Source: Acetobacteraceae bacterium H6797 | Lineage (GTDB): Bacteria > Pseudomonadota > Alphaproteobacteria > Acetobacterales > Acetobacteraceae | NCBI GenBank assembly: GCA_015223225.1 | Contig: JADFCQ010000007.1 | Coordinates: 186,001-250,000, forward strand | Length of the DNA: 64,000 nucleotides | Direction: 5' to 3' | In this document: one piece after another, positions 1-7,863 of the stretch | How positions within the stretch are numbered: the first letter of the stretch is position 1 | Layout: every line of letters begins with the position of its first letter | Notes under the pieces: model-generated | What the model was told of the DNA's origin: nothing | Databases searched by the model: none | Seen by the model: the letters and a program-made list of their open reading frames with translations, nothing else | Made by a program: the position numbers and the translations under genes

Positions 1-1
1 C

Positions 2-904
2 TGCGCCGAGGCCGCGGCCCTGCCGCCAGGCGATACGGCTGCCATCCGCACCTTTTTCGAGACGCGCTTCGCCCCGGAAGTGGCGGGCGAGGGCCTGTTG
101 ACGGGCTATGACGAGCCCTCGCTGGCCGGCTCCCTGACGCCGGGCCCCGGCTACCCCTATCCGCTGCGTGGGCGGCCGGAGGATCTGGTCGAGGTCGATA
201 TCGGCACCTTCCTGCCCGACCTGAAGGGCAAGCGCCTCGCCGGGCGGGTGGAGCGCGGCCGCCTCGTGCCCTATGCCGATCGCGCGGCCATCGAGGCGGG
301 CGCGATCGACGACCGCTCGCCCGTCATCCTCTGGGTGGCCGATGAGGCCGAAAAATTCTTCCTGCAGATCCAGGGCTCGGGCCGGGTCGAACTGCCGGAC
401 GGCGGCGTGGTGCGCGTGGGCTATGACGCGCAGAACGGCCGGCGCTATGTGCCCATCGGGCGGTTGCTGATCGAGCGGGGCGAGATGAAGCGCGAGGATG
501 TCTCGCGCGATTCCATCGTGGCCTGGCTCAAGGCGAACCCCGCCAAGGCCCAGGCGCTGATGAACGAGAACCCCTCCTACGTCTTCTTCCGCCGCCGCGA
601 GGGGTTGTCGCCCGATCTGGGCCCGCTCGGCAGCATGGGCGTGCCGCTCACGCCGGGGCGCTCGCTCGCGGTGGATCGCGCGCATTGGCCCATGGGCATG
701 CCCTTCTGGGTGGAGGGGAAGGACCCGGTGACGGGCGCGCCCTTCCGCCGCCTGGTAGTGGCGCAGGATACGGGCGGCGCCATTCGCGGCGAGGCGCGGG
801 GCGATCTCTTCTGGGGCTGGGGGCCTGACGCCCATCAGCGCGCCGGGCTCGCGAAGGACCAGGCGCGGTTCATCGCGCTCCGGCCGGTGGCGCGGGGGAG
901 TTAG
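2..904 (+). CDS. mltA: Membrane-bound lytic murein transglycosylase A, 5'-truncated
   Basis: This frame is open from the first bases of the window, so the true start lies upstream; about 300 C-terminal residues are visible. MltA cleaves the MurNAc-GlcNAc bond of peptidoglycan non-hydrolytically, forming 1,6-anhydro-muropeptides in the periplasm. The visible N-terminal part has the MltA signatures FFETRF (residues 18-23) and GYDEPSLAGS. The C-terminal 3D domain holds DTGGAIRG near residue 256 followed by RGDLFWGWG; the first Asp of this block is the catalytic residue in the family. The signal peptide cannot be seen. The gene converges on the PhnA-like gene across a C/G-homopolymer spacer. Confidence 0.93.
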   Translation, partial: CAEAAALPPGDTAAIRTFFETRFAPEVAGEGLLTGYDEPSLAGSLTPGPGYPYPLRGRPEDLVEVDIGTFLPDLKGKRLAGRVERGRLVPYADRAAIEAGAIDDRSPVILWVADEAEKFFLQIQGSGRVELPDGGVVRVGYDAQNGRRYVPIGRLLIERGEMKREDVSRDSIVAWLKANPAKAQALMNENPSYVFFRRREGLSPDLGPLGSMGVPLTPGRSLAVDRAHWPMGMPFWVEGKDPVTGAPFRRLVVAQDTGGAIRGEARGDLFWGWGPDAHQRAGLAKDQARFIALRPVARGS

Positions 905-963
905 GCGGGCCGGGGGGGCGCGGGGGGCAGTGAGCCGCTCCGCAGGCGGGAGGTGCCCCGGCT

Positions 964-976
964 CCCCCCCCCCCCC
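964..976. repeat. 13-nt cytosine homopolymer
   Basis: An uninterrupted run of 13 C lies between the convergent mltA and phnA-like genes, close to two G runs of seven and six. It is non-coding. It may be a slippage-prone tract or part of a G/C-rich end structure; it is also a likely place for an assembly error. Confidence 0.6.
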
Positions 977-991
977 GCGAGCGCCGAAGAA

Positions 992-1300
992 CTACCGCTT
1001 CCGCACGAATTCCGTGCGCAGCACCAGGCCCTTGATGCTCTCGTGCTTGCAGTCGATCTCGTCGGGGTCGTCGGTCAGGCGGATGGAGCGGATGACGGTG
1101 CCCTGCTTCAGGGTCTGGCCCGCGCCCTTCACCTTCAGATCCTTGATGAGCACGACCGAATCGCCATCGGCGAGCGTATTGCCCGCCGCGTCTCGCACCA
1201 CGACCTGCGCGGCCGCGGCGCTGGCCGCCGCGACCTCGGAGGCCGGGCGCCATTCGCCGCTGGCCTCGTCATAGACATAGTCTTCGTCATCACCGGCCAT
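992..1300 (-). CDS. PhnA/YjdM-like domain protein lacking the zinc ribbon
   Basis: A 102-residue protein. Residues from about 30 to the end match the C-terminal SH3-like domain of the PhnA/YjdM family: LADGDSVVLIKDLKVKG, GTVIRSIRL and a final LRTEFVRKR. The family's usual N-terminal Cys4 zinc ribbon is absent; the segment there is acidic (DDEDYVYDEASGEW) with no cysteine. Despite the name, PhnA-like proteins have no proven role in phosphonate use. The start at 1300 is preferred because AAGGGG sits six bases upstream; an in-frame ATG at 1315 has a poorly spaced site. The gene is monocistronic. Confidence 0.82.
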   Translation of the reverse strand: MAGDDEDYVYDEASGEWRPASEVAAASAAAAQVVVRDAAGNTLADGDSVVLIKDLKVKGAGQTLKQGTVIRSIRLTDDPDEIDCKHESIKGLVLRTEFVRKR

Positions 1301-1358
1301 GGGTGGCCCCTTCATTCCTGAAAGGGCCGCTTACGCCCGCCAAGCGGCCGGCGCAATC

Positions 1359-2351
1359 TCAGCCCTCGAGCTTCACCCCGGCGGCGCGGGCCACCGCACC
1401 CCATTTGGCGATCTCGCTGGCCACGAAGGCATTGGCCTGCTCCACCGTCTGCGGCGCCGCGGTGCCGCCGAGTTGCAGCATCCGGGCGGCGATGGCCGGG
1501 TCGCGCAGCAGGGTGGTGACGTCGACATTCACCTTCTCGACGATCTCGCGCGGCGTCGCGGCCGGGAAGGCGAGGCCCGCCCAGCCGATGGCCTCATAGC
1601 CCGGCAGGGTCTCGGCGATGGCGGGCACATCGGGCAGCTGCGGTGCGCGGGCAGCCGAGGTGACGCCGATGGCCTTGATGCGGCCGCTTTGCACATGCGG
1701 CAGGGCGCTGGCCACGCTGTCGAACATCATCGGGATATTGCCCGCCAGCAGGTCGGCCATGGCCGGGCCCGAGCCGCGATAGGGCACATGGGTGAGCTTC
1801 ACCCCGCCGCGCGCGGCGAACATCTCGGCCGAGAGATGCTGCGAGGTGCCCGGGCCGCCGCTGCCGTAATTGATGCCGCCCGGATCGGCCTTGGCCGCCG
1901 CCAGCAGCTCGGCCACCGTATTCGGCCGGAAGGAGGGGTGGGCGACGATCATCAGTGGCACGGTGAAGACCAGCGTGCAGTAGTTGAAGTCCTTCACCGC
2001 GTCGTAGGGGATGTTCGGGATGATGGAGGGGTTGATCCCGTTCGTCCCGCTGGTGGAGGCGACGATGGTATAGCCGTCCGGCGCCGAGCGCGCCCCCGCT
2101 TCCATGCCCACGACGCCCGCGCCGCCGGCCCGGTTCTCCACCACGATGCGCTGCGGCCACCGCTTGGAAAGCTCGTCGGCGAGATAGCGCAGGATGGTGT
2201 CGGTCGCCTGGCCGGGCGGAAAGGGAATGAGGAAGCGAACCGGGCGGTTGGGCCAGGTCTCGGCGGCCAGGGGCGCCTTGCCGGCGAAGGCGGCGCCGGC
2301 GAGGGCGAGGCCAGCGCCGAGAAGCTGGCGGCGGGCCGGGATGCGGAACAT
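1359..2351 (-). CDS. Orphan Bug/TctC-family solute-binding receptor
   Basis: A 330-residue periplasmic receptor of the tripartite tricarboxylate transporter (TTT) class. The N-terminus has a paired-arginine signal peptide (ARRQLLGAGLALAG, ending LAAE near residue 30), suggesting possible Tat export. Family marks are PNRPVRFLIPFPPG, the PDGYT motif near residue 92, and HVPYRGSGPA in the second lobe. Bug proteins bind small carboxylates or amides. No TctA/TctB genes adjoin it, so it must share a membrane partner or act otherwise. GGAGA precedes the ATG by seven bases. Ligand unknown. Confidence 0.92.
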   Translation of the reverse strand: MFRIPARRQLLGAGLALAGAAFAGKAPLAAETWPNRPVRFLIPFPPGQATDTILRYLADELSKRWPQRIVVENRAGGAGVVGMEAGARSAPDGYTIVASTSGTNGINPSIIPNIPYDAVKDFNYCTLVFTVPLMIVAHPSFRPNTVAELLAAAKADPGGINYGSGGPGTSQHLSAEMFAARGGVKLTHVPYRGSGPAMADLLAGNIPMMFDSVASALPHVQSGRIKAIGVTSAARAPQLPDVPAIAETLPGYEAIGWAGLAFPAATPREIVEKVNVDVTTLLRDPAIAARMLQLGGTAAPQTVEQANAFVASEIAKWGAVARAAGVKLEG

Positions 2352-2412
2352 AGACGTTTCTCCGGTGAAGAATCCGGAACCCTATGCTTTCCGCCGAGGA
2401 TGGCGACAAGTG

Positions 2413-2455
2413 AACCCCGCTGACCTATCGGCCAGATAGTGGCCAGGGCGGGGTT
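2413..2455. promoter_or_regulatory. Nested inverted repeat in a divergent intergenic region
   Basis: An outer perfect 8-bp repeat (AACCCCGC at 2413-2420, GCGGGGTT at 2448-2455) encloses an inner CTATC-N5-GATAG (2425-2439). It lies between the divergent tctC receptor gene and the GyrB-like small gene, where an operator or leader hairpin could act on either. No protein partner is known. Confidence 0.35.
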
Positions 2456-2579
2456 TCAGGGCTCAGGGGGGGCCTGTCCCCGCCCGGGCGATTGGCATAG
2501 GCTCAAGCAGCCTGGCTCATATCGCTCAGGACGGCGGCGGTCATGCCAGGTTGCTAGCGGCGCTGCCGAGGAGGCTGGA

Positions 2580-3032
2580 ATGGCCCGTTATGGGATCGAG
2601 GATCTCCAGATCAATACGCTGCGCGACCTCGTGCGCGCCAATCCTCGGATGTACATCGGCGGAGAGCCGCAGGGGTTGTTCCTTGCCAGTAACCTGTCCG
2701 GTGAACTGCTGTTTCGCGGCTGCAAAGCCGTGCAGGTGGAACGGGCCTGCAATTGGTGGAAGGTCACGGCGGACACGGATTGGTTTAGGGACGAGGCGGG
2801 CCGCATCTCGTCCGACGCCTTTACGGTTCTACGTTTTCCGGAACGGGGGCTGAATGCGATCCGTAGCGAGCCGGTTATCGCCGCGATTGCCGATGCCGTC
2901 GTCACCATCGGCGCCGACGGCGTGAAATGGATCGTCGGGAACGAGACGGCTTGGCCGACACCGGCGGCATTCTCACCGCTGCCGGCATCACTGGAACCGG
3001 GACGCTGTCTGATCTTCCATCTGGCGACCTAG
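2580..3032 (+). CDS. Small protein resembling the GyrB/ParE N-terminus
   Basis: A 150-residue protein with no clear family assignment. The start at 2580 is set by GGAGG five bases upstream. Residues 13-25 (LRDLVRANPRMYI, then GG) resemble the RPGMYIG entry motif of GyrB/ParE-type GHKL ATPases, and the next ~45 residues follow the same pattern of a helix (LSGELLFRGCKAVQV) and strands (WWKVTADTDWF). The ATP-binding Asn of the E-x-x-x-N motif and the DGxG loop are not present, so ATP hydrolysis is unlikely. Codon use is less GC-biased than in neighbouring genes, which may mean recent acquisition. It is not in an operon. It could also be a chance resemblance. Confidence 0.65.
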   Translation: MARYGIEDLQINTLRDLVRANPRMYIGGEPQGLFLASNLSGELLFRGCKAVQVERACNWWKVTADTDWFRDEAGRISSDAFTVLRFPERGLNAIRSEPVIAAIADAVVTIGADGVKWIVGNETAWPTPAAFSPLPASLEPGRCLIFHLAT

Positions 3033-3043
3033 GCCCGGCCCCG

Positions 3044-3361
3044 TTACCCCCTCTCCACCGGCATCCCCAACAGCAGGAAGGACAGGCTCTTCCCGTGCCC
3101 GTCGAGGTTCAGGGCGCCGTTCACGCCGCCCTGGAGCACGTCCTCGATGACGAAGTTGAAGGCGCCGAGCCCTTCCAAGTCATAGCGCCTCACCGAGGTC
3201 GCGCCGCGATGGGCGAAGAGCGCGAGCACCTTCGCCTCCGTCACCTCGCGGGCGAGCAGCGGCCAATCCTCCCGGTGGTGGGGGATGAGGGAGAGGTTCA
3301 GGCGATTGCCCTTGTCGCCCGCCCGGGCATGGGCGAGCCGATGCAGCGGCACGGCGCTCAT
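3044..3361 (-). CDS. AtuA-associated small subunit (AtuA C-terminal ferredoxin-fold type)
   Basis: A 105-residue protein whose N-terminal part has the R-x-GDKGN signature (HARAGDKGNRLNLSLI) of the C-terminal domain of AtuA/DUF1446 proteins. In AtuA of acyclic terpene utilisation this domain is fused to the large domain; here it is separate. Its ATG overlaps the stop of the large-subunit gene by four bases (ATGA), so the two are very likely translationally coupled and form one complex. The exact reaction is not established for most members. Confidence 0.85.
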   Translation of the reverse strand: MSAVPLHRLAHARAGDKGNRLNLSLIPHHREDWPLLAREVTEAKVLALFAHRGATSVRRYDLEGLGAFNFVIEDVLQGGVNGALNLDGHGKSLSFLLLGMPVERG

Positions 3362-4794
3362 GCGGCGGCCTCCTTCATGCCCAGAGGTTGGCCGAGGCTC
3401 TGTCCGAGGCTCAGGATGGTGACGCGCGGCGCCAGGCGCTCGCGTGGCACGAGGAAGGAGAGGGTGCGGATGCGGTCCGTCACCCGCGTCCTCACCCCGC
3501 CGCCGCCCGCCGGGCCGCAGCAATAGAGCGACAGCACCTCGCGCGCCGCCCTTTCGGCGGCGGGCTTGCCCTCGCTGGCGAAGGCGAGGCGAAGGCGCAG
3601 GTCGCCCGCCCCATCCATCGCGCCGCGCAAGCCGCCGCCATCGCCGTCGAAGACCGAGACGACGCCGATCAGGTCCAGCCGCGCCTGGCCTTCGAGGCCC
3701 AGCAGCCGGATACGCTCCAGCAGCGTCTCGCCGGCAAGCTGAGCGCGGGCGCGGGCATTGGGCCCGGCATAGGAAATCTCGCCCTCGCCCAGCCAGCCGC
3801 CGGGGAAGCTGACGGTCGCCTTCAGCGTCGGCGGGCGCGGGCGGCCCTTGGCGCCGGAGACGCGCACGCGGTCCGGCCCTTCCTGGGTGATGACCACGCC
3901 GGTGACGTCCAGCACCACATCGGGCGTGAGATAGGCTGAGGGGTCATGCAACTCGTAGAGAAGCTGTTCGGTCACGGTGCGGCGGTCCACCACGCCGCCG
4001 GTGCCTTCCGGCTTGGTGATGAGCACCGCGCCATCGGCGCCGATCTCGGCGATGGGGAAGCCGATGGTCGCCATGCCGAGTGCCCCGCCCGGCACGTCCT
4101 TGATGCCGGGATCGGCGAAATAGCCGCCCGTCACCTGGGCGCCGCATTCCAGAAGATGGCCCGCCATGGTGCCGGCGGCGAGCCTGTCCCAGTCATCCTC
4201 GGCCCAGCCGAAATGGGCCAGCATCGGGCCGAGGGCCAAAGCGGGGTCGGAGCAGCGGCCGGTGATCACCACCTGCGCGCCGCGCCGCAGCGCCTCCGCG
4301 ATGGGCGCCGCGCCGAGATAGACATTGGCGGCCACGACCTTCTCGGGCTCCAGCACCGCGCCCGCATCGCCCTCCCAGGGGTCAAGATCGCGCAGCGCGT
4401 CGGTGCCGCGAATGTCGTCGCCCTCGACCACGCCGATATGCAACTCACCCAGGCCCAGCTCCCGCGCGAGCCCCAGCACCGCCTCCGCCGCGCCGCGCGG
4501 ATTGGCCGCGCCGCCATTGGTGACGATGGGAATGCCCGCCGCCAGGCAGCGCGCCAGGATGGGGCGCAGCAGGTCCAGCAGCGCGGGCTCATAGCCCGCC
4601 TGGGGCCTGGTGAGCCGCTCGCGCTGGGCCAGGGCGAGGGTCCGCTCGCCCAGCACCTCGAGCATCAGGGCCGCGGGCCCACCCGAGGCGGCCAGCGCCT
4701 CCACCACGGGGCCCGGCGCATCCAGCCGGTCTCCCGAGAAGCCGGAACCGCAGCCGATGCGCAGCAGCGCCTGGGGGTTCGCGCCGAGTGTCAT
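3358..4794 (-). CDS. AtuA-family (DUF1446) protein, large subunit
   Basis: A 478-residue cytoplasmic protein matching the acyclic terpene utilisation AtuA / DUF1446 family. It has the N-terminal IGCGSGFSGDR motif (residues 13-23), IVTNGGAANP near residue 90 and VITGRCSDPALALGPMLAHF near residue 175. AtuA acts in citronellol/geraniol catabolism in pseudomonads, but the rest of that pathway (AtuC/F carboxylase, AtuE and others) is not adjacent here. The gene sits one base after the upstream tctC gene and overlaps the small subunit by four bases, so an operon receptor-AtuA-AtuA' is likely and the substrate is probably the receptor's ligand or a derivative. Confidence 0.88.
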   Translation of the reverse strand: MTLGANPQALLRIGCGSGFSGDRLDAPGPVVEALAASGGPAALMLEVLGERTLALAQRERLTRPQAGYEPALLDLLRPILARCLAAGIPIVTNGGAANPRGAAEAVLGLARELGLGELHIGVVEGDDIRGTDALRDLDPWEGDAGAVLEPEKVVAANVYLGAAPIAEALRRGAQVVITGRCSDPALALGPMLAHFGWAEDDWDRLAAGTMAGHLLECGAQVTGGYFADPGIKDVPGGALGMATIGFPIAEIGADGAVLITKPEGTGGVVDRRTVTEQLLYELHDPSAYLTPDVVLDVTGVVITQEGPDRVRVSGAKGRPRPPTLKATVSFPGGWLGEGEISYAGPNARARAQLAGETLLERIRLLGLEGQARLDLIGVVSVFDGDGGGLRGAMDGAGDLRLRLAFASEGKPAAERAAREVLSLYCCGPAGGGGVRTRVTDRIRTLSFLVPRERLAPRVTILSLGQSLGQPLGMKEAAA

Positions 4795-4795
4795 G

Positions 4796-5773
4796 CTAAT
4801 CCGCCTTCGCGCCGGAGATCTTCACCACTTCACGCCACTTCTCGATGTCCTTGGCCAGCCAGGGATGGAAATCGCCCGGCGCCATGGCGACGGGGATGAG
4901 CCCCTGGTTCTTCAGCTGCTCCTGCAATTCGGGGGCGAAAAGCGCCTCCTTCAGGGAGGCGTAGAGCTTGTCGCGCACCGGGGCCGGCATGCGGGCGGGG
5001 CCGAAGAAGCCGTGCCAGGCCGAGACGTCGAAATCCGCGACGCCCTGTTCGATGGCCGTCGGCACCTCCGGCACCATGGAGAGCCGCTGCGCCGAGGTGG
5101 CGGCAAGGGCCTTGAGCTTGCCGTCGCGCACGAAGGGCAGCACGGCGGTCACCTGGTAGATGGTCATGGGCACCTGGCCCGAGATCACATCCGTCACCGC
5201 CTGGGCACCGCTGCGATAGGGGACATGGACGAGCGGCGCGCCGGTCTTGAGCTTCAGCAATTCGCCCGCGAGATGGCTCGAAGTGCCGTTGCCCGCCGAG
5301 GCGTAGCTGACGCCATTGCTCTGCTTCTTCGCCCAGTCGATGAATTCGGGAAGGGTCTTGGCCGGGACATTGGGCGAGACCACGAGCAGGTTCGGCGCCT
5401 CGGTGACGAGGCTGATGGCGGTGAAATCCTTCAGCGCGTCATAGGGCATGTTCGGCATCAGCGACATGTTCACCGAATGCGAGGCGATGCTGCCCATGCA
5501 GAGCGTGTAGCCATCGGGCGCCGATTTCGCGACCGCGTCGCTGCCCACCACGCCGCCCGCGCCCGCGCGGTTCTCGACCACGATGGGCTGGCCGAGGCGC
5601 TCGGACATTTTCGGCGTCAGCAGGCGGGAGACGATGTCGGTGCTCGTCCCCGCGCCGAAGGGCACGATGAGGCGGATGGGCCTGCTGGGCCAATTATCCT
5701 GGGCGAGGGCGAGGCGCGGGGCGGCGAGCGCGAGGCCGGCGCCCAGCAGGGCGCGCCGGGACGGGCGGATCAT
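4796..5773 (-). CDS. Bug/TctC-family receptor, first gene of the AtuA operon
   Basis: A 325-residue periplasmic receptor. The signal peptide begins SRRALLGAGLALAAP and ends at LALAQ (residue 25), a Tat-like RR type. Bug motifs are PSRPIRLIVPFGAGTSTD, SAPDGYTL and HVPYRSGAQA. AAGGA lies eight bases before the ATG. It is followed after one base by the AtuA-like gene, so its ligand is probably the compound processed by that pair. No TctAB genes lie nearby. Its upstream region is one copy of a repeated promoter-like sequence. Confidence 0.92.
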   Translation of the reverse strand: MIRPSRRALLGAGLALAAPRLALAQDNWPSRPIRLIVPFGAGTSTDIVSRLLTPKMSERLGQPIVVENRAGAGGVVGSDAVAKSAPDGYTLCMGSIASHSVNMSLMPNMPYDALKDFTAISLVTEAPNLLVVSPNVPAKTLPEFIDWAKKQSNGVSYASAGNGTSSHLAGELLKLKTGAPLVHVPYRSGAQAVTDVISGQVPMTIYQVTAVLPFVRDGKLKALAATSAQRLSMVPEVPTAIEQGVADFDVSAWHGFFGPARMPAPVRDKLYASLKEALFAPELQEQLKNQGLIPVAMAPGDFHPWLAKDIEKWREVVKISGAKAD

Positions 5774-5789
5774 GGCCGTATTCCTTCTC

Positions 5790-5897
5790 GAACGGTTTCC
5801 AGCGGGCCTTGTGGCGGCCCATTGCCCGTATGATCGACCGAGGGCAGGCCATCATTCAATTGAAAGCTTCTGAAGCCAGTCATAGGCCCTGTTTATG
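5790..5897. repeat. Promoter-region direct repeat, copy A
   Basis: This ~108-bp stretch aligns along its whole length with 6871-6975. Shared blocks include GAACGGT, GGCCTTGT, GACCGAGG/GGCCGAGG, CATCATTC-ATTGAAAGC, GCCAG-CATAGGC and a closing TTTATG. Copy A carries a perfect palindrome TTCAATTGAA (about 5856-5865). It lies directly upstream of the divergent tctC gene. At its end an ATG at 5895 opens a short frame with no recognisable LysR sequence. Confidence 0.7.
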
Positions 5898-5951
5898 GGA
5901 GCCCCCCATCAGCGCCGTCCGTGTTGCGCCTCACCCCTGGGCGGCAGCCCG

Positions 5952-6653
5952 TCAGCGAGGCAGGCAGGCAAGTGCCCAGGCGACGAGGCGCCAACGACGG
6001 GTCACGAAGACAAGCTTACGGCCGGCCAGGGCTGCCTCGATGATCCGCTCGGCCGCTCGCTGGGGGCTCGCGACCCAGAAGGGCGACGGCGCCTTCATCA
6101 TCGCCGTTCGCACGAAGCCGGGGCAGGCCTCCGTGACGCTCACGGGAAGGCGGCGCTGGCGGGCGAGCGTTCGTAGCCCGTCGAGATAGACCGATACGAA
6201 AGCCTTGGAGGCGGCATAGCCCACGGCCGTTGGCCTTCTGAGAAACCTCGCCACCGACGAAATACCGACGATGTGGCCCGAACCGCGGCGGCAGCAGTGA
6301 TGGAAGGCGATATCGGCCATGGCCGCGAAGCCGAGCGCGTTGATGACGATCGTCTGCCGCTCCGGTTCCCAGTCGAAATTGGGGTTCGGGTCGCCCATGC
6401 CGGCGTTGAGCACCCAGAGATCGACGCCACCGAGCGCTTCGGCGAGAGAGGCGAGGCGGCTGCGCGCCTCCTCCGGATCGGCGAGGTCGAGGGGTGTGGG
6501 GACAATCTGGGGGCCAAGATCGGCCGCAAGCGCTTCCAGACGCTCCGCTCGCCGGGCAGCAACGCCGACACGCCATCCCTGGCTGGCCAGTTGGCGAGCG
6601 ATCGCCTCACCGATGCCCGAAGACGCCCCGATCACGATGGCTGCCTGCTGCAT
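5952..6653 (-). CDS. Short-chain dehydrogenase/reductase (SDR)
   Basis: A 233-residue classical SDR. The cofactor loop GASSGIG is at residues 9-15 with AARR after strand 2, suggesting NADP preference. NAG is at 83-85, the catalytic Ser at 132/133, and YAASK gives Tyr146 and Lys150. The start at 6653 is preferred over upstream in-frame starts because GGAG lies four bases before it and the glycine loop is then at the usual distance. The C-terminus is short and hydrophobic/basic. Substrate unknown. The gene lies between two copies of a repeated promoter sequence, so it may have been inserted between a tctC gene and its divergent LysR regulator. Confidence 0.9.
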   Translation of the reverse strand: MQQAAIVIGASSGIGEAIARQLASQGWRVGVAARRAERLEALAADLGPQIVPTPLDLADPEEARSRLASLAEALGGVDLWVLNAGMGDPNPNFDWEPERQTIVINALGFAAMADIAFHHCCRRGSGHIVGISSVARFLRRPTAVGYAASKAFVSVYLDGLRTLARQRRLPVSVTEACPGFVRTAMMKAPSPFWVASPQRAAERIIEAALAGRKLVFVTRRWRLVAWALACLPR

Positions 6654-6870
6654 TGAACTCCAACCCGATGGTGAGACCAGCCGGGTGAATCTTGCCCCTG
6701 CTGCCTCGAAGCGGCAATTCCCGCGCCGTCCGGCGCGTAGCATCCGCCGACTGGGAGGCTGGGGAGACGATATCCGCGCTTGCCCCGGCGGAAGGGCGAG
6801 GTCGAGGCCGCTGGGCCGGTATCGTGGGCGGGGCGGCGGGAGGGGTGGATCGCGGCGCCCTGTCCTGCCG
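6654..6870. other. Divergent intergenic stretch without a gene
   Basis: The SDR and LysR genes diverge across 319 bp. The half nearest the SDR gene holds no open frame with a ribosome site or protein resemblance that I can support. It presumably carries the SDR promoter. The other half is repeat copy B. Confidence 0.5.
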
Positions 6871-6975
6871 GAACGGTCTCCCGGCCTTGTCGCCGCCTAT
6901 GGTCGATGGGGTCGGCCGAGGCTCGGTCATCATCCGATTGAAAGCATCCGTCGCCAGCCATAGGCTACCTTTATG
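6871..6975. repeat. Promoter-region direct repeat, copy B
   Basis: This copy ends at the ATG of the LysR gene (6973). Besides the blocks shared with copy A it contains an inverted pair CCTATGG (6896-6902) and CCATAGG (6958-6964), which could form LysR-type half sites. The likeness to copy A suggests that both are targets of the same regulator. Confidence 0.7.
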
Positions 6976-7863
6976 AGCATCGCCCTCCGCCAGCTTCGTG
7001 CCCTGACCGTCGCGGTGGAGACCGGCAGTTTCGGCCGCGCCGCCGCCCGGCTGAACCTCTCCCAGCCCGCGCTGACGGTGCAGATCCGCACGCTCGAGGA
7101 GGCGTTGGGCCTGACGCTTTTCGACCGCTCGGCCCGCGGCGCCCGGCCGACCGAGGCGGGCAGGGCGCTGGCCCGCTCCTTCGCCCGCGTGCTGTCAGAA
7201 CTGGACGAGGTGGTGGAAGCGGCGAAGGAGCAGGCGGCCGGGCGCTCGGGCACGGTGCATCTCGCCGTGCTCCCCTCCGTGGCGGCGACCCTGCTGCCCG
7301 AGGCGCTCGGGCGGCTGCGGGAAAGGCACCCCGGCATCCGCGTCATGGTGCGGGATGCGGTGGCGGGCCGGGTGAGCGAGATGGTGAAGGCGGGCGAGGC
7401 CGAACTCGGTATCGGCACCCTGGCCGGGGCCGATGCGGCGCTCGAGGCCACGCCGCTTTTCGAGGATGAGCTGGTCGCCGTGCTGCCGCCGGGCCATGCC
7501 CTGGCGGCGCAGGACCGGCTGAGCCTCGCCGAACTGGCCCCCGAGCCGCTGATCCTGACCGACCCCGGCAGTAGCCTGCGGCAATTGGCCGAACTGGCCT
7601 TCGCCGGGGCGGGGCTGGTGCTGCGCCCGGCCTATGAGGCCACCTATATGAGCACCGCCGTCGCCCTGGTCCGCGCCGGGCTCGGCATCGGCATCCTGCC
7701 CGCCACGGCGCTGGACCTGCGCCTGGCCCCGGTGCTGGAGACGCGGCCCATCACGGCGACCGCGCTGCACCGGCGCATCCTGCTGCTGCATCGGCGCGGC
7801 GCGAGCCTCTCGCCTGCCGGGGAAGCGCTGGCTGAAGCGTTGCGGATGACCATCGCGGGCTGA
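6973..7863 (+). CDS. LysR-family transcriptional regulator
   Basis: A 296-residue LTTR. The N-terminal winged helix (residues 1-60) reads LRQLRALTVAVETGSFGRAA followed by LNLSQPALTVQIRTLEEALG, the typical LysR helix-turn-helix. The rest is a periplasmic-binding-like effector domain. Its promoter region is repeat copy B, and a second copy lies upstream of the tctC-atuA operon about 1.1 kb away, so I infer that it controls that operon in response to the same substrate. The intervening SDR gene may be another target. No clear Shine-Dalgarno site precedes the ATG. Confidence 0.9.
   Translation: MSIALRQLRALTVAVETGSFGRAAARLNLSQPALTVQIRTLEEALGLTLFDRSARGARPTEAGRALARSFARVLSELDEVVEAAKEQAAGRSGTVHLAVLPSVAATLLPEALGRLRERHPGIRVMVRDAVAGRVSEMVKAGEAELGIGTLAGADAALEATPLFEDELVAVLPPGHALAAQDRLSLAELAPEPLILTDPGSSLRQLAELAFAGAGLVLRPAYEATYMSTAVALVRAGLGIGILPATALDLRLAPVLETRPITATALHRRILLLHRRGASLSPAGEALAEALRMTIAG

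Noticed and set aside
5895-6176. Remnant lysR gene after repeat copy A
   Set aside because: Similarity between the two copies ends at the ATG; the translated frame shows no helix-turn-helix.
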